Shown here: positions 1-10,716 of the stretch, piece by piece | Position numbering within the stretch: position 1 is the stretch's first letter | How the letters are laid out: every line of letters begins with the position of its first letter | Assembly: GCF_000724485.1 (NCBI RefSeq) | Contig: NZ_CP007739.1 | Location: 2,526,843-2,590,842, forward strand | Direction of reading: 5' to 3' | Length of the DNA: 64,000 nucleotides | Origin: Bacillus methanolicus MGA3 | GTDB lineage: Bacteria; Bacillota; Bacilli; Bacillales; Cytobacillaceae | The notes under the pieces: model-generated | What the model was told of the DNA's origin: nothing | The model's database searches: none | What the model saw: only the letters and a program-made list of their open reading frames with translations | Position numbers and translations under genes: made by a program

Positions 1-64
1 CCTCACTGGGATACTGGTCAGGCTTTACCGCACTAATGACAATTTCTGCACTGTTTATTTTCAT
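1..64 (-). CDS. ysxC: GTP-binding protein YsxC/EngB, N-terminal fragment
   Basis: Only the first 21 codons lie in the window; the gene runs off the left edge. The ATG at 64-62 overlaps the lonA TGA stop by four bases (ATGA). The peptide begins [15 protein letters not shown] and closely resembles the start of the YsxC/EngB (YihA) GTPase, an essential factor in late assembly of the large ribosomal subunit. The GTPase motifs lie outside the window, so the call rests on the N-terminal match and on lonA-ysxC synteny with B. subtilis. The overlap implies translational coupling to lonA. Confidence 0.8.
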   Translation of the reverse strand, partial: MKINSAEIVISAVKPDQYPSE

Positions 65-2388
65 TGAACTTCACCGCCGCCAAGGGCGTGTTTGAGAACT
101 TCATCCACATGCGAAACTAAAACAAAATCGAGTTCGTCTCTTACGCTGTCAGGAATTTCATCAATATCCTTTTCATTTTCCTTTGGAAGAATAATTTTCG
201 TAATTCCTGCACGATGAGCGCTCAATGTCTTTTCCTTAACGCCTCCGATTGGCAGAACGCGTCCCCTAAGCGTGATTTCACCTGTCATTCCGACTTCTTT
301 ACTGATAGGTTTTCCTGATAAAGCGGAAACAAGAGCAGTTGCAATTGTAATTCCGGCAGAAGGTCCGTCTTTCGGCACTGCACCTTCAGGAACATGGATA
401 TGAATATCATATTTTTCATGGAAATTCTCATCTATACCAAGCTCTTTTGCTTTTGAACGGACATAACTGAAAGCAGCCTGTGCTGATTCTTTCATGACGT
501 CACCGAGTTTTCCGGTTAATACAAGTTTTCCTTTTCCTGGTGACAATGATACTTCAATTTGCAGAGTATCACCGCCAAAAGTTGTGTAAGCAAGGCCAGT
601 GGCAACACCAACCTGGTCTTCCATCTCGGCTTGGCCATACCGGAATTTCGGCTTCCCTAAAAACTCTTCCACATTCTTCTCGGAAACAACTACTCGTTTT
701 TTCTCTCCTGAAACGATAATTTTAGCTGTCTTCCTGCAAATGGTGGCAAGCTGGCGTTCCAAACCGCGTACACCTGCTTCCCGGGTATAGTAACGGACAA
801 TCTTTTGAATCGCATCTTCACGGACTTGAAGTTGGGCTTTTGTTAACCCGTGTTCTTTTATTTGCTTAGGTAAAAGATGATCTTTTGCAATATGGATCTT
901 TTCAAGCTCTGTATATCCAGCGATTGTAATAATTTCCATCCGGTCTCTGAGAGGTCCTGGGATTGTCGACAAATCATTTGCCGTTGCAATAAACATTACT
1001 TTTGAAAGATCGTACGGTTCTTCAATATAGTGGTCGCTAAAATTATGATTTTGTTCCGGATCCAGCACTTCTAGCTTCGCAGCAGAAGGGTCGCCGCGGA
1101 AATCACTAGACATTTTATCGATTTCATCTAGAAGAAAAACTGGGTTTATTGTCCCGGCTTTTCTCATTCCTTGGATAATACGGCCGGGCATTGCTCCTAC
1201 ATAGGTGCGTCGATGACCTCTTATTTCTGACTCATCGCGGACACCTCCAAGAGAAATACGAACAAATTTACGATTTAATGAAGTTGCGATCGAACGGGCC
1301 AAACTTGTTTTCCCAACTCCCGGAGGCCCGGCAAGGCAAAGAATAGGGCCTTTTAATGAACGGGTCAATTGTTGGACGGCTAAATATTCTAAAACCCGTT
1401 CCTTCACTTTCTCAAGGCCGTAGTGGTCTTTATTCAAAATTCGCTCAGCTTTGTGAATATCAAGATCATCGTCCGTTTTCTTTGTCCACGGCAATGAAAT
1501 AAGCCACTCAATATAGTTCCGGATCACAGCGCTCTCTGCGGAACTTGAAGGAACTTTTTCGTATCGGTCAAGTTCTTTAAAAGCGGTTGCTTTTACATGT
1601 TCAGGCATGCCTGCTTGTTCAATTTTTTCCGTAAGCTCTGCAATTTCTCCGGATTTTCCTTCTTTTTCTCCCAATTCCTTTTGAATGGCTTTCATTTGTT
1701 CACGCAAGTAGTATTCTTTTTGCGTCCTTTCCATTGAACGTTTTACTCGCTGGCCAATCTTCTTCTCTAAATTCAATACTTCTTTCTCATTATGAAGTAT
1801 TTCAATGATACGGTTCATTCTTTCTTTTATGTCTACTGTCTCAAGAATTTCCTGCTTTTCTTTTAGCTTTAGCGGAAGGTGCGAGGAAATGACATCCGCC
1901 ATTCTCCCTGGCTCCTCAATGTCAGCAACGGATGAATACGTTTCCGCAGAAATTTTTTTAGACATTTTTATGTACTGCTCAAAGTACTCAAGCATTGTTC
2001 TCATTAAGGCCTGATCTTCCGCATCTTTTGTTTCCCTGTCTTCATATGTTCTTAATGAAACTTCATAGTGATCATCTTCATCAAAGAACGAAATGATTTC
2101 GGCACGTTTTAAGCCTTCCACTAAAACACGAATCGTACCATTAGGGAGTTTCAGCATTTGCTTTACTTTTGTTAATGTTCCCATATGATACACGTCTTCT
2201 TCTGTTGGATCATCTATAGAAATGTCTTTTTGGGTTGTTAAGAAAATTAAATGGTCATCTACCATTGCTTTTTCAAGGGCCTGAACCGATTTTTCACGTC
2301 CGACATCTAAATGAAGGACCATTGTCGGATAAACAAGCACTCCCCGAAGCGGTAGGAGGGGGACGATGATTTCTTCTTTATACGCCAT
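61..2388 (-). CDS. lonA: ATP-dependent protease LonA
   Basis: Cytosolic serine-lysine protease that degrades misfolded and regulatory proteins; 775 residues, the usual LonA length. In order: an N-terminal substrate-binding LON domain (about 1-200), a coiled-coil linker, an AAA+ module with Walker [10 protein letters not shown] near 350-360 and Walker B VFLLDEID, and a C-terminal S16 peptidase domain with the nucleophile serine in PKDGPSAG near 675 and the partner lysine in [14 protein letters not shown]. The reading frame extends 42 codons upstream, but the ATG at 2388 is preceded by GGAGGT at 2402-2397 with 8-base spacing and gives the family start MAYKEE. It lies downstream of lonB, behind a terminator, so it probably has its own promoter; I found no convincing CtsR operator or sigma-A promoter in the short gap. 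Confidence 0.96.
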   Translation of the reverse strand: MAYKEEIIVPLLPLRGVLVYPTMVLHLDVGREKSVQALEKAMVDDHLIFLTTQKDISIDDPTEEDVYHMGTLTKVKQMLKLPNGTIRVLVEGLKRAEIISFFDEDDHYEVSLRTYEDRETKDAEDQALMRTMLEYFEQYIKMSKKISAETYSSVADIEEPGRMADVISSHLPLKLKEKQEILETVDIKERMNRIIEILHNEKEVLNLEKKIGQRVKRSMERTQKEYYLREQMKAIQKELGEKEGKSGEIAELTEKIEQAGMPEHVKATAFKELDRYEKVPSSSAESAVIRNYIEWLISLPWTKKTDDDLDIHKAERILNKDHYGLEKVKERVLEYLAVQQLTRSLKGPILCLAGPPGVGKTSLARSIATSLNRKFVRISLGGVRDESEIRGHRRTYVGAMPGRIIQGMRKAGTINPVFLLDEIDKMSSDFRGDPSAAKLEVLDPEQNHNFSDHYIEEPYDLSKVMFIATANDLSTIPGPLRDRMEIITIAGYTELEKIHIAKDHLLPKQIKEHGLTKAQLQVREDAIQKIVRYYTREAGVRGLERQLATICRKTAKIIVSGEKKRVVVSEKNVEEFLGKPKFRYGQAEMEDQVGVATGLAYTTFGGDTLQIEVSLSPGKGKLVLTGKLGDVMKESAQAAFSYVRSKAKELGIDENFHEKYDIHIHVPEGAVPKDGPSAGITIATALVSALSGKPISKEVGMTGEITLRGRVLPIGGVKEKTLSAHRAGITKIILPKENEKDIDEIPDSVRDELDFVLVSHVDEVLKHALGGGEVQ

Positions 2389-2480
2389 ATCATTGCACCT
2401 CCAAATGCAAATCTTATATATCCGTAAATTGCATAATAATTCTTTGTACAATTCTAACTTATTTACTAGAGAATGAGCAA

Positions 2481-2521
2481 ACAAAAACTTCGGTTTGTCA
2501 AAAATGCCTGGCAAACCGAAG
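2481..2521 (-). terminator. Intrinsic terminator after lonB
   Basis: A perfect 10-bp inverted repeat (CTTCGGTTTG at 2488-2497 with CAAACCGAAG at 2512-2521) is followed on the minus strand by TTTTTGTTT. It starts 12 bases past the lonB stop codon and separates lonB from lonA. Confidence 0.85.
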
Positions 2522-2532
2522 TCCCGGTTGAA

Positions 2533-4200
2533 CTATATGCTTTCTTTCTTAGCTAATTCAATCGAAGCTTGAATGGCTTGATCCCGAGGTTTCCCTTTTA
2601 CAAATGCAAGGTCAAACACTTCATTTAGATGAGTGACCGGAACAATTTTTATATCTTTTATTTCATTTAAAATTGATTGCATATTTTCTTCAGGTATAAT
2701 AACCGTTTTGGCGCCTGCTTTTTTTGCTGCGACAACTTTCGGATACACTCCACCAATTGGCTTTACTTTTCCATGTATGCTGATTTCTCCTGTCATTGCA
2801 ATCGTGTTATTAACCGGAATTTTATAAATCGCCGAGTAAATAGCAGTTGCCATGGCGATGCCTGCAGAGGGGCCATCAATCGGAATTCCGCCTGGGAAAT
2901 TCACATGAATATCAAATTCATCTGCCGGAACTTTCATGGAACGGAGAACGGTTATGACATTTTCAATTGATCCTCTTGCCATGCTTTTTCTTCGGATCGA
3001 TTTCCCGCGGTCCCCTATGCTTTCCTCTTCAACAATTCCGGTAATATTGATAGATCCTTTTTCTTTTGCGGGTATGACCGTTACCTCAATTTCAAGCAGC
3101 GCCCCTATATTCGGACCATAAACGGCAAGACCGTTTACAAGGCCAATATTGGATTTGGGGTGTATTTTTTTTTCAATTCTTGGACTTAACTGGCTCGAAT
3201 TGATGACCCATTCTATATCTTCATCTTTTATATAATTTCGGTCTTCATTAATGGCCAATCCGGCAGCTGTTTGCACCATGTTTACAGCTTCACGTCCGTT
3301 CCTTGCATATGTCGAAAGAATATTGAGGCCTTGTTCCGTTATTGACAAGCGAACCTTTTCAGCAGCTTTTTTTGCCACTACTGCTATTTCTTCCTGGTTT
3401 AGATCCCTGAAAAAAACTTCTATACATCTCGAACGGATTGCCGGCGGAATTTCGTTAGGGGTTCTCGTTGTAGCACCTACAAGGCGAAAATCAGCCGGCA
3501 GCCCGTTTTTAAAAATATCATGGATATGAGTGGGAATTTGTGTATTTTCTTCATTATAATAAGCACTTTCAAGAAAAACTTTTCGATCCTCCAATACTTT
3601 TAAGAGCTTATTCATTTGAATTGGATGAAGTTCTCCTATTTCATCAATAAACAAAACTCCTCCATGAGCATTTGTCACCGCTCCCTGCTTTGGCTGCGGA
3701 ATACCTGCCTGTCCCATCGCTCCTGCACCTTGATAAATCGGATCGTGGACAGATCCGATTAGCGGATCGGCGATCCCTCTCTCATCAAATCGGGCTGTCG
3801 TTGCGTCTAATTCGATAAACACTGATGACCGCTGAAAAGGAGATTTCTGGTTTTTCTTTGCTTCTTCCAGCACAAGCCTTGCTGCTGCAGTTTTTCCTAC
3901 TCCAGGCGGTCCGTATATAATAACATGCTGAGGATTCGGTCCGCATAAAGCCGCTTTTAGTGATTTAATCCCATCCTCTTGGCCGACAATATCTTCAAAT
4001 CTGGAAGGGCGTACTTTCTCAGATAATGGTTCAGTCAATGAGATCGATCTCATTTTTTTCAGCTGCTCCATTTCCTTTTTTGACTCTCGATCAATGGAAA
4101 CCTTTTGCGTTCGCTGGCTCCTTAACAAATTCCAAAAATAGAGGCCGATGATGATTCCGAAAAACAGTTGAATGAATAAGGCAATACCGGTCCAACTCAT
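2533..4200 (-). CDS. lonB: Lon-like ATP-dependent protease LonB
   Basis: Sporulation-associated Lon paralogue, 555 residues. It lacks the N-terminal LON domain and instead starts with a membrane-spanning segment (about residues 4-24), which should anchor it at the membrane. AAA+ motifs: Walker A GPPGVGKT at 97-104 and Walker B LFIDEIGEL at 183-191. The S16 protease domain is C-terminal, with Ser445 in DGPSAG and Lys488 as the expected dyad. The start has AGGAGGG in front. In B. subtilis lonB is made in the forespore under SigF; a matching promoter candidate lies upstream (4243-4273). The gene sits between clpX and lonA, as in B. subtilis, with terminators on both sides. Confidence 0.94.
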   Translation of the reverse strand: MSWTGIALFIQLFFGIIIGLYFWNLLRSQRTQKVSIDRESKKEMEQLKKMRSISLTEPLSEKVRPSRFEDIVGQEDGIKSLKAALCGPNPQHVIIYGPPGVGKTAAARLVLEEAKKNQKSPFQRSSVFIELDATTARFDERGIADPLIGSVHDPIYQGAGAMGQAGIPQPKQGAVTNAHGGVLFIDEIGELHPIQMNKLLKVLEDRKVFLESAYYNEENTQIPTHIHDIFKNGLPADFRLVGATTRTPNEIPPAIRSRCIEVFFRDLNQEEIAVVAKKAAEKVRLSITEQGLNILSTYARNGREAVNMVQTAAGLAINEDRNYIKDEDIEWVINSSQLSPRIEKKIHPKSNIGLVNGLAVYGPNIGALLEIEVTVIPAKEKGSINITGIVEEESIGDRGKSIRRKSMARGSIENVITVLRSMKVPADEFDIHVNFPGGIPIDGPSAGIAMATAIYSAIYKIPVNNTIAMTGEISIHGKVKPIGGVYPKVVAAKKAGAKTVIIPEENMQSILNEIKDIKIVPVTHLNEVFDLAFVKGKPRDQAIQASIELAKKESI

Positions 4201-4242
4201 AGTGTTCCCTCCTGCATGAAATAAGTTCTATCTGATATATGG

Positions 4243-4273
4243 TAGTATCTCCGGCACTGAGTTGGAATAATCA
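4243..4273 (-). promoter_or_regulatory. Candidate SigF-type promoter of lonB
   Basis: On the minus strand TGATTA (4273-4268) is followed after 15 bases by GGAGATACTA (4252-4243). The second box fits the SigF -10 pattern GGnnAnAnTn; the first differs from TGHATA at one position. It lies about 45 bases before the lonB ATG. The known SigF control of B. subtilis lonB supports the call; it remains an inference from pattern. Confidence 0.45.
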
Positions 4274-4296
4274 AAAATTTAGAGAAAAAACCTTTA

Positions 4297-4334
4297 CATA
4301 TAAAAAGACCAAACCCTATACAAGGATTTGGTCC
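4297..4334 (-). terminator. Terminator after clpX
   Basis: GACCAAACCC (4307-4316) pairs with GGATTTGGTC (4324-4333), one G-T wobble, and on the minus strand the stem is followed by TTTTTATATG. It lies about 150 bases beyond the clpX stop and separates clpX from lonB. Confidence 0.75.
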
Positions 4335-4484
4335 ATTTAAACAAATGCTTATCTAACTCCTGATTGTCCTGTCCAGCCTCACCCAGCTCCGCGAAGCCGC
4401 TTCGGGCCTGCTTCTGAAGACAAAAAACGTATCAGTACCATGAACGAAAGCAGCTGTCGGAAAAATCAGCCAGTTCCGTTTAAT

Positions 4485-5750
4485 TTAAGCGGAAGTTTTT
4501 CTTTTTTCATCAATCACTGTTCCATCATGCAGAATTAGCTTCGGTGCGCTGTTGTTAGCAACAGTTTCTTTTGTAATGATGCATTTTGTAATATCGTCCC
4601 TAGAAGGCAGTTCAAACATGACATCAAGCATAATGCCTTCAATAATCGAACGAAGTCCCCGCGCTCCTGTCTTGCGCTCAATTGCTTTTTTCGCAATTTC
4701 TTGAAGGGCAGCGTCTTCGAATTCCAATTCCACACCATCAAGTTCAAGCATTTTTTGATATTGTTTTACCAATGCATTTTTTGGTTTTGTTAAAATTTCA
4801 ACTAAAGCATCTTCATCTAACTGCTCAAGGCTTGCAATAACAGGCAAACGCCCTACAAATTCAGGTATTAATCCGAATTTCAATAAGTCTTCTGGCAGAA
4901 CTTTTGAAAGAAGATCTTTATCATCAACTTCAGGAATTTTTGAATCGCCGCCGAATCCAATAACTTTTTGTCCTAAACGTCTTTTAATAATTGGTTCAAT
5001 GCCATCGAATGCTCCGCCGCAAATAAACAGGATGTTCGTTGTATCAATCTGAATGAACTCTTGATGAGGATGCTTGCGCCCTCCTTGAGGAGGCACGCTT
5101 GCAACCGTACCTTCAAGAATTTTCAACAATGCCTGTTGTACCCCTTCTCCGGAAACATCCCTTGTTATTGAAGGATTCTCAGATTTACGGGCAATTTTAT
5201 CAATTTCATCAATGTAAATGATCCCTTTTTCCGCTTTTTCAACATCATAGTCTGCGGCTTGAATGAGTTTTAGCAAAATGTTTTCAACGTCTTCCCCGAC
5301 ATACCCTGCTTCTGTCAGTGAAGTAGCATCAGCGATCGCAAAAGGTACATTTAAGATTCGGGCTAATGTTTGGGCAAGCAATGTTTTACCGCTTCCTGTC
5401 GGTCCGATCATACATATATTGCTTTTTGATAGCTCGACATCATCAATCTTGCTGTTGGAATTAATCCGTTTATAATGATTGTATACGGCAACAGAAAGTG
5501 ACTTTTTTGCTTGATCCTGCCCGATGACATATTCATCAAGAATTTCACGAATTTCTTTTGGTTTCGGCACATCTTTGAACTCCACTTCTTCCTCAGTGCC
5601 TAACTCTTCCTCCACAATTTCAGTACATAATTCAATACACTCATCACATATATATACACCCGGACCGGCAACTAATTTTCGGACCTGGTCTTGTGTTTTT
5701 CCACAGAAAGAACACTTTAGCTGTCCTTTTTCATCATTAAATTTAAACAT
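4485..5750 (-). CDS. clpX: ATP-dependent Clp protease ATP-binding subunit ClpX
   Basis: AAA+ unfoldase that recognises, unfolds and feeds substrates to ClpP; 421 residues, normal length. An N-terminal zinc-binding domain has Cys13, Cys16, Cys35 and Cys38. Walker A GPTGSGKT is at 116-123, followed by [11 protein letters not shown] (Walker B) and the pore-loop GYVGEDVE motif; the IGFGG segment matches the ClpP-contacting IGF loop. The frame opens at GTG 5759, but ATG 5750 gives the family start [10 protein letters not shown] and a properly spaced GGGGTG site. It has its own candidate promoter and terminator and lies between tig and lonB. Confidence 0.97.
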   Translation of the reverse strand: MFKFNDEKGQLKCSFCGKTQDQVRKLVAGPGVYICDECIELCTEIVEEELGTEEEVEFKDVPKPKEIREILDEYVIGQDQAKKSLSVAVYNHYKRINSNSKIDDVELSKSNICMIGPTGSGKTLLAQTLARILNVPFAIADATSLTEAGYVGEDVENILLKLIQAADYDVEKAEKGIIYIDEIDKIARKSENPSITRDVSGEGVQQALLKILEGTVASVPPQGGRKHPHQEFIQIDTTNILFICGGAFDGIEPIIKRRLGQKVIGFGGDSKIPEVDDKDLLSKVLPEDLLKFGLIPEFVGRLPVIASLEQLDEDALVEILTKPKNALVKQYQKMLELDGVELEFEDAALQEIAKKAIERKTGARGLRSIIEGIMLDVMFELPSRDDITKCIITKETVANNSAPKLILHDGTVIDEKRKTSA

Positions 5751-6024
5751 GATATTCACCCCTTCAAGAACTTCCTATATACAAATACGGATCACAAGCG
5801 AACTTTTCTTATTATTCAGCCTTTTCTAAGAAAAAATCTAGCAGTTATGTATTGCATTGTATCACATTTTTTAGATAGACAGAAACTAATTAATCTTAAA
5901 TTAAGTTAAGTTACGTTATGGATCCTCAAATAAAAAATTATGTACTAATTCATCATATCCAGAAACACGCTGCTTAAATCCTATATTTTTCAACTTATTA
6001 ATTTTCTCTTTATATATGTATATG
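5751..6024. other. clpX upstream region
   Basis: A 316-base gene-free gap between clpX and tig. I see the clpX ribosome binding site, a candidate clpX promoter (5856-5864) and, at the far end, the tig terminator. The rest is AT-rich with no supported ORF; no CtsR-type direct heptad repeat was found. Confidence 0.5.
5856..5864 (-). promoter_or_regulatory. Candidate extended -10 promoter of clpX
   Basis: The minus strand reads TGATACAAT, an extended -10 element (TGnTATAAT type), about 105 bases before the clpX start. The -35 region 17 bases upstream is poor, which is usual for extended -10 promoters. Confidence 0.45.
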
Positions 6025-6056
6025 TATAAAACAAGGCACGATTGCATCGCGCCTTG
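6025..6056 (-). terminator. Terminator after tig
   Basis: CAAGGCACGAT (6032-6042) pairs with ATCGCGCCTTG (6046-6056) with one wobble; the minus strand continues TTTTATAC. It begins 10 bases past the tig stop. Confidence 0.8.
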
Positions 6057-6066
6057 CATTTAGTAA

Positions 6067-7377
6067 TTATTTACTATTTTCTACAGGTGTACTTTCAACT
6101 GTTTTGCTGTTTTCTACAAGGAAATCAATCGTTTTTCGATTTTGAATATTTCCTTTTATACCTTCAAGGCTTCCTATAGCTTTTTTAATGTCCTCTACTG
6201 ACATGTTATACATTTCTGCCATTTTTTGCAACTCTTCATTTACTTCTTCATCCGTTGCATCTATTTTTTCTGCTTTTGCAATGGCCTCAAGAGTAAGGGC
6301 AATGCGAACACGCTTTTCAGCTTCTTCTTTCATTTGTTCACGAAGAGCACTTTCATCTTGTCCTGAGAATTGGAAGTATAAATCAAGAGTCAAGCCTTGC
6401 ATTTGCAAACGCTGTTCAAATTCGTTCACCATGCGGTCCACTTCATTCTCAACCATTACTTCCGGAAGATCGAATTCTGCATTTTCAGTTGCCTTTTCAA
6501 CAACGGTATCACGAACATAGTGCTCAGCTTCATGCTGTTTATCTTTTTCTAATCGTTCTTTGATTTTTGCTTTCAGCTCATCAAAAGTTTCCGCTTCTTC
6601 ATCCACGTCTTTTGCAAATTCATCATCAAGCTCAGGAAGAATTTTTGTTTTTACTTCATGAACTTTCACTTTAAATACTGCAGGTTTACCTGCTAATTCT
6701 GCAGCATGGTACTCTTCAGGGAACGTTACCTGAATTTCTTTTTCTTCCCCGGCAGCTGTACCTACTAATTGCTCTTCAAAGCCTGGAATGAATGAACCTG
6801 AGCCAAGTTCAAGCGAATAGTTTTCACCTTTTCCGCCTTCAAACGCTTCTCCATCAACAAAACCTTCAAAGTCAATTACAACGATGTCGCCATTTTCAGC
6901 AGTTCCTTCTTCTTTCATTACAATCTCTGCATGGCGTTCTTGAATAGCTTTTATTTCATTATCTACATCTTCGTCAGTTACAGTCGTATCAAATGCTTCT
7001 ACTTCAATTCCTTTGTATTCGCCAAGTTTCACTTCTGGCTTTACTGTAACAGTCGCTTTAAAAATTAAACTTTTGCCCTTTTCAATTTGTTCAACATCAA
7101 TTTCAGGGCGGCCAACAGGCTCAATACCAGTTTCTTCAATCGCATTTACATATGCATCAGGTAATAGGTAATCAATTGCTTCCTGGTAAAGAGATTCAAC
7201 TCCAAAACGCTTTTCAAAAAGGGAACGAGGCATTTTTCCTTTACGGAAACCAGGAACACTAACCTGTTTTACTACCTTTTTAAATGCGAAGTCTAAGCCT
7301 TCGTTGAATTTCTCTGCATCGACTTCGAATGTAAGAACCCCGCGGCTCCCTTCTAATTTTTCCCAATTCGCAGACAT
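6067..7377 (-). CDS. tig: Trigger factor, ribosome-associated chaperone/PPIase
   Basis: Cytosolic chaperone that binds the ribosome exit site and nascent chains; 436 residues, usual size. The N-terminal ribosome-binding domain carries the [17 protein letters not shown] signature; the central FKBP-type peptidyl-prolyl isomerase domain includes [26 protein letters not shown]; the long C-terminal part is helical. A TTG 7 codons upstream is in frame, but ATG 7377 starts the family motif MSANWEK and has GGAGGG ten bases before it. It has its own promoter (7510-7537) and terminator, and lies between ysoA and clpX. Confidence 0.96.
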   Translation of the reverse strand: MSANWEKLEGSRGVLTFEVDAEKFNEGLDFAFKKVVKQVSVPGFRKGKMPRSLFEKRFGVESLYQEAIDYLLPDAYVNAIEETGIEPVGRPEIDVEQIEKGKSLIFKATVTVKPEVKLGEYKGIEVEAFDTTVTDEDVDNEIKAIQERHAEIVMKEEGTAENGDIVVIDFEGFVDGEAFEGGKGENYSLELGSGSFIPGFEEQLVGTAAGEEKEIQVTFPEEYHAAELAGKPAVFKVKVHEVKTKILPELDDEFAKDVDEEAETFDELKAKIKERLEKDKQHEAEHYVRDTVVEKATENAEFDLPEVMVENEVDRMVNEFEQRLQMQGLTLDLYFQFSGQDESALREQMKEEAEKRVRIALTLEAIAKAEKIDATDEEVNEELQKMAEMYNMSVEDIKKAIGSLEGIKGNIQNRKTIDFLVENSKTVESTPVENSK

Positions 7378-7509
7378 ACTGTTTTTTCCCTCCAACAAAT
7401 CTATTAATCATTTTCAATGATCGAAAATCGTCTGAATATGTCTTGTCTTGCAAGTCATAATCCATTGTTTTCAAATAAAATTTTTCTGTTTACATATTAC
7501 AACCATTAC

Positions 7510-7537
7510 ATTATAACATACGTTGGCGTTCTTTCAA
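7510..7537 (-). promoter_or_regulatory. SigA promoter of tig
   Basis: TTGAAA (7537-7532), 16-base spacer, then TATAAT (7515-7510) with an upstream TG (extended -10). It lies in the gap just past the ysoA stop, about 130 bases before the tig ATG, so tig has a long 5' leader of unknown role. Confidence 0.65.
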
Positions 7538-7546
7538 CAGCCATGC

Positions 7547-8572
7547 CTAAATATTCGGATAAGAAATTTCTTCTACATCCCTGATAATTTTCAAAGCTTT
7601 ATTTATTTCTTCTGCAGGGATATGATATTTCTCAGCCAGCTTGTCGAGTGAATAAGATGACCCGAAATATTCCAACCCTATAAAATGGTAGGCAGCTGCC
7701 CAAACGGAAGGATCAGTCGGCCCGAGATCAAACGGATACATAAGAAAGAAATGCCGTTCAATTAACATCCTAATATTTTCAAACAAGACCGGATCCTCGT
7801 TTCCGAGTGTATCTTTTAACTTATCAGTGATCTCGAACATTTTGTTTTGTTCACGAATATCTGTTAATTTAGCTGGAATAAGATATTCTGATTTGCCAAA
7901 TTTATTGACACGAACTTCTTTTTCATATTCTTGCTCTTTTAATATGTTCAGCAGCATCGTTTTTAAGAATGGATGTCCATCTTCTGAAATGAAATAAGAT
8001 TTTATTTCTTCGATAAATGGACGAATGTTTTGCTTTGACAACTTTGCGACCTTCAGTATTTGCTCTTTAGGGTCATGACTAGAAAACAAGCTTTTTTTAG
8101 CCTCTTGCAATGAGTGCGAGTTTTCTTCTTCCACTCGCTTTTCCTTTTTACCCTCGGTCATTTTTTTGCTTAAATGGAGTATTCTTGAAAAATGTTCAAA
8201 CTTCTCCGGCGGGATTTCCTTTTCTTCCAAAAGAGCTTCGATCACGGCTACAATTTCTTCAAATTCGTTCAACTGAATAAGAATGCTTATATACAATTCT
8301 ACAATTTTAAAATAATCGCCGATCCCCTCCTTGAGCATCTCCTTCGCCAGCAGTTTTGCCTCTCTAAGATTTCCCGATTCAAAATTGGCAAGTACTAGTC
8401 CAATATGAATATCGGTATTCTCCGGGTCAAAATTCTTTGCTTCAGATAGTAATTGGATTGCCTCATTATATTTTTTTTGCTGAAGTTTTTCCATTCCTTT
8501 TTCCATTAACCTTTTTTCCAAATCGGGAAACAGTATAATGTTACCATTATTGATACGATCCCGTTTTTTCAT
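7547..8572 (-). CDS. ysoA: TPR-repeat protein YsoA
   Basis: 341-residue soluble protein matching the TPR protein found next to leuD and tig in Bacillus. Residues about 20-130 hold helix-pair repeats (for example KGMEKLQQKKYNEAIQLLSEA and VLANFESGNLREAKLLAKEML), which suggests a protein-interaction scaffold. A charged stretch around 140-170 links to a C-terminal part that could bind another partner. There is no signal peptide or catalytic motif. The start has an AAGGCGG site. Function is not known; the name comes from synteny and similarity. Confidence 0.8.
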   Translation of the reverse strand: MKKRDRINNGNIILFPDLEKRLMEKGMEKLQQKKYNEAIQLLSEAKNFDPENTDIHIGLVLANFESGNLREAKLLAKEMLKEGIGDYFKIVELYISILIQLNEFEEIVAVIEALLEEKEIPPEKFEHFSRILHLSKKMTEGKKEKRVEEENSHSLQEAKKSLFSSHDPKEQILKVAKLSKQNIRPFIEEIKSYFISEDGHPFLKTMLLNILKEQEYEKEVRVNKFGKSEYLIPAKLTDIREQNKMFEITDKLKDTLGNEDPVLFENIRMLIERHFFLMYPFDLGPTDPSVWAAAYHFIGLEYFGSSYSLDKLAEKYHIPAEEINKALKIIRDVEEISYPNI

Positions 8573-8626
8573 ACCGGATACCGCCTTACTAATTTAGTTA
8601 ACGTTAGTTTAGCACGAAGGGACCGT

Positions 8627-8659
8627 GAAAAAAAGATTCACAGTAAGAACCGTGAATCT
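8627..8659 (-). terminator. Terminator of the ilv-leu operon
   Basis: AGATTCAC (8634-8641) pairs with GTGAATCT (8652-8659), and the minus strand continues TTTTTTTCACGG. The hairpin overlaps the leuD TAG stop codon. Confidence 0.85.
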
Positions 8660-9248
8660 AAACATTTAAAGTTTTCTTTTCATATTCTTTTATATATTCC
8701 TCTAGCTGCAATGTAATTTCAATTTCATCCCAACCGTTTAGAAGAAGTTTTTTCCAATATGGATGAATTTCAAAAGAAGCTTTAAAACCTTTTTCATCTG
8801 AAACATGCTGATCTTCTAGATTAATTGTTAATAAGTACGGCTGGTCTTTAGCCTGCTCAAGAAGATATGCAACCTGTTCTGCTTCTAAAGTTATGGGCAG
8901 CATCCCGTTCTTCAAACAATTTTGATAAAAGATGTCAGCAAACGAAGGAGCAATGATCGCTCTAAAACCATAGTCCAAAAGCGCCCATGGTGCATGCTCC
9001 CTAGAAGATCCGCAGCCGAAATTTTCATTGACAATTAAGATTGTTGCTCCTTGATTTTCCGGAAAATTCAATTCAAACTCCGGGTTCAAAGTACCGTCCG
9101 GCAAAAAGCGCCAATCATAAAATAAAAATTCCCCAAATCCCGTTTTTTCAATTCTTTTTAAAAATTGTTTTGGAATAATTTGATCTGTATCAACATTTGC
9201 TCGATCAAGTGCAACTGCTTTTCCTTTAAATTGTTGAAATCCGCTCAT
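8658..9248 (-). CDS. leuD: 3-isopropylmalate dehydratase small subunit
   Basis: Small (swivel-domain) subunit of the aconitase-type enzyme that isomerises 2- to 3-isopropylmalate in leucine synthesis; works with LeuC. 196 residues, normal length. The family motifs NVDTDQIIPKQFLKRI near the N-terminus and NFGCGSSREHAPWALLDYG in the middle are present. It follows leuC by 15 bases, with a good RBS (AAAGGAGG region), and is the last gene before the operon terminator. Confidence 0.96.
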   Translation of the reverse strand: MSGFQQFKGKAVALDRANVDTDQIIPKQFLKRIEKTGFGEFLFYDWRFLPDGTLNPEFELNFPENQGATILIVNENFGCGSSREHAPWALLDYGFRAIIAPSFADIFYQNCLKNGMLPITLEAEQVAYLLEQAKDQPYLLTINLEDQHVSDEKGFKASFEIHPYWKKLLLNGWDEIEITLQLEEYIKEYEKKTLNV

Positions 9249-9263
9249 AGAAAATCCTCCTTT

Positions 9264-10676
9264 CTAAACAGCCTCTGTCACAGCTAATTTTCGAACATCC
9301 ACAAACCTTCCGTAAATGGCAGCTGCGGCAGCCATGGCTGGACTTACTAGATGAGTGCGGGCACCCGCTCCCTGCCTTCCTTCGAAGTTTCGGTTTGAAG
9401 TCGAGGCACAATGTTCTCCTGGAGGAACTACATCGGAATTCATACTCAAACACATACTGCAGCCGGAATCTCTCCATTCAAATCCAGCTTCAAGAAAAAT
9501 CTTATCTAGTCCTTCCTCTTCCGCTTGCCGCTTTACCTGTTGCGATCCTGGCACAACAAGAGCTCTTACTCCTGGATGCACTCGCCTTCCTTTCGCAATT
9601 TCTGCAGCCGCCCTTAAATCTTCAATTCGAGAATTCGTACATGAACCAATAAACACATGCTGAATCTCAATATCTTCAATTTTTGTTCCTTCTGAAAGCC
9701 CCATATATGATAAGGCTCTTTCAAGTGATTTCCGCTCAGTCTCTGTTTTTGCTTCACTTAAGTAAGGGACATGTCCAGTGATTGGCGAAGTCATTCCTGG
9801 ATTTGTTCCCCAGCTTACCATTGGTTCAATATCGCTCCCGTTAATGGAAAGCACTTTATCATAATAAGCATCCGGATCTGATGCAAGTTTCTTCCATTGA
9901 GATACCTTTTCTTCAAAACTTTTTCCCTTCGGTGCATATTTTCTGCCTCTTAAATAAGAAAAAGTAGTTTCATCTGGGCTGATTAAACCTGCTCTCGCAC
10001 CGCCTTCAATTGACATATTGCATATCGTCATCCGTTCTTCCATCGACATATTTTCAATAACTTCTCCGCAATATTCAATGATGTACCCAGTTCCAAACTT
10101 TACTCCAAATTTAGCTAAGATGTACAAAATCACATCTTTTGCGCTAACCATCGGGGCAAGTTTGCCATTTATTTCAAGTTTTAATGTTTTCGGTTTTGTT
10201 TGCCAGAGCGTTTGAGTTGCCAATACGTGCTCTACTTCGCTAGTCCCAATGCCAAATGCAAGTGCTCCAAATGCACCGTGAGTGGATGTATGACTATCTC
10301 CGCAAACCACTGTCAAACCAGGCTGTGTCAATCCAAGCTCAGGTCCGATAACATGTACAATTCCCTGCTCCGGGCTGTTTAAATCCGCTAACGGAATTCC
10401 GAACTCTTTACAATTCTTTTCAAGTGTACTAATTTGATTTAATGCCACTTCATCATCAATTTTAAACCGGTTAATTGTCGGAACGTTATGGTCCATTGTC
10501 GCAAATGTCTTATCAGGTCTTCTTACTTTCCGGTTTTTGAGCCTAAGACCTGAGAAAGCTTGAGGAGATGTTACTTCATGAACAAGATGAAGATCAATAT
10601 AAAGCAAGTCCGGCTTTCCTTCTTCACGATATACGACATGCTGTTCCCATATTTTATCTATAATCGATTTTCCCAT
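9264..10676 (-). CDS. leuC: 3-isopropylmalate dehydratase large subunit
   Basis: Catalytic [4Fe-4S] subunit of isopropylmalate isomerase; 470 residues. Cluster ligands are visible as the cysteine of GSCTNSR and the pair in [11 protein letters not shown]. The frame is open 26 codons further upstream, but those codons fall in a palindromic repeat; ATG 10676 ([13 protein letters not shown]) matches the family start and has AGAGGGGG before it. Unlike the tight junctions elsewhere in the operon, leuB and leuC are separated by 181 bases carrying that repeat. Confidence 0.96.
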   Translation of the reverse strand: MGKSIIDKIWEQHVVYREEGKPDLLYIDLHLVHEVTSPQAFSGLRLKNRKVRRPDKTFATMDHNVPTINRFKIDDEVALNQISTLEKNCKEFGIPLADLNSPEQGIVHVIGPELGLTQPGLTVVCGDSHTSTHGAFGALAFGIGTSEVEHVLATQTLWQTKPKTLKLEINGKLAPMVSAKDVILYILAKFGVKFGTGYIIEYCGEVIENMSMEERMTICNMSIEGGARAGLISPDETTFSYLRGRKYAPKGKSFEEKVSQWKKLASDPDAYYDKVLSINGSDIEPMVSWGTNPGMTSPITGHVPYLSEAKTETERKSLERALSYMGLSEGTKIEDIEIQHVFIGSCTNSRIEDLRAAAEIAKGRRVHPGVRALVVPGSQQVKRQAEEEGLDKIFLEAGFEWRDSGCSMCLSMNSDVVPPGEHCASTSNRNFEGRQGAGARTHLVSPAMAAAAAIYGRFVDVRKLAVTEAV

Positions 10677-10716
10677 GTCGATCCCCCTCTGTTTTAAGTA
10701 AAAATTTGCTGATAAC

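Noticed and set aside
2389..2480. CtsR operator or clear SigA promoter for lonA
   Set aside because: No GGTCAAA-type tandem heptads and no -35/-10 pair with acceptable spacing were found, although LonA is often heat regulated.
9226..9477. ORFs antisense to or out of frame with leuC, sdhA, thrS, polX and other long genes
   Set aside because: They lie fully within well-supported genes, have no RBS and encode low-complexity or cysteine/serine-rich translations typical of shadow frames.
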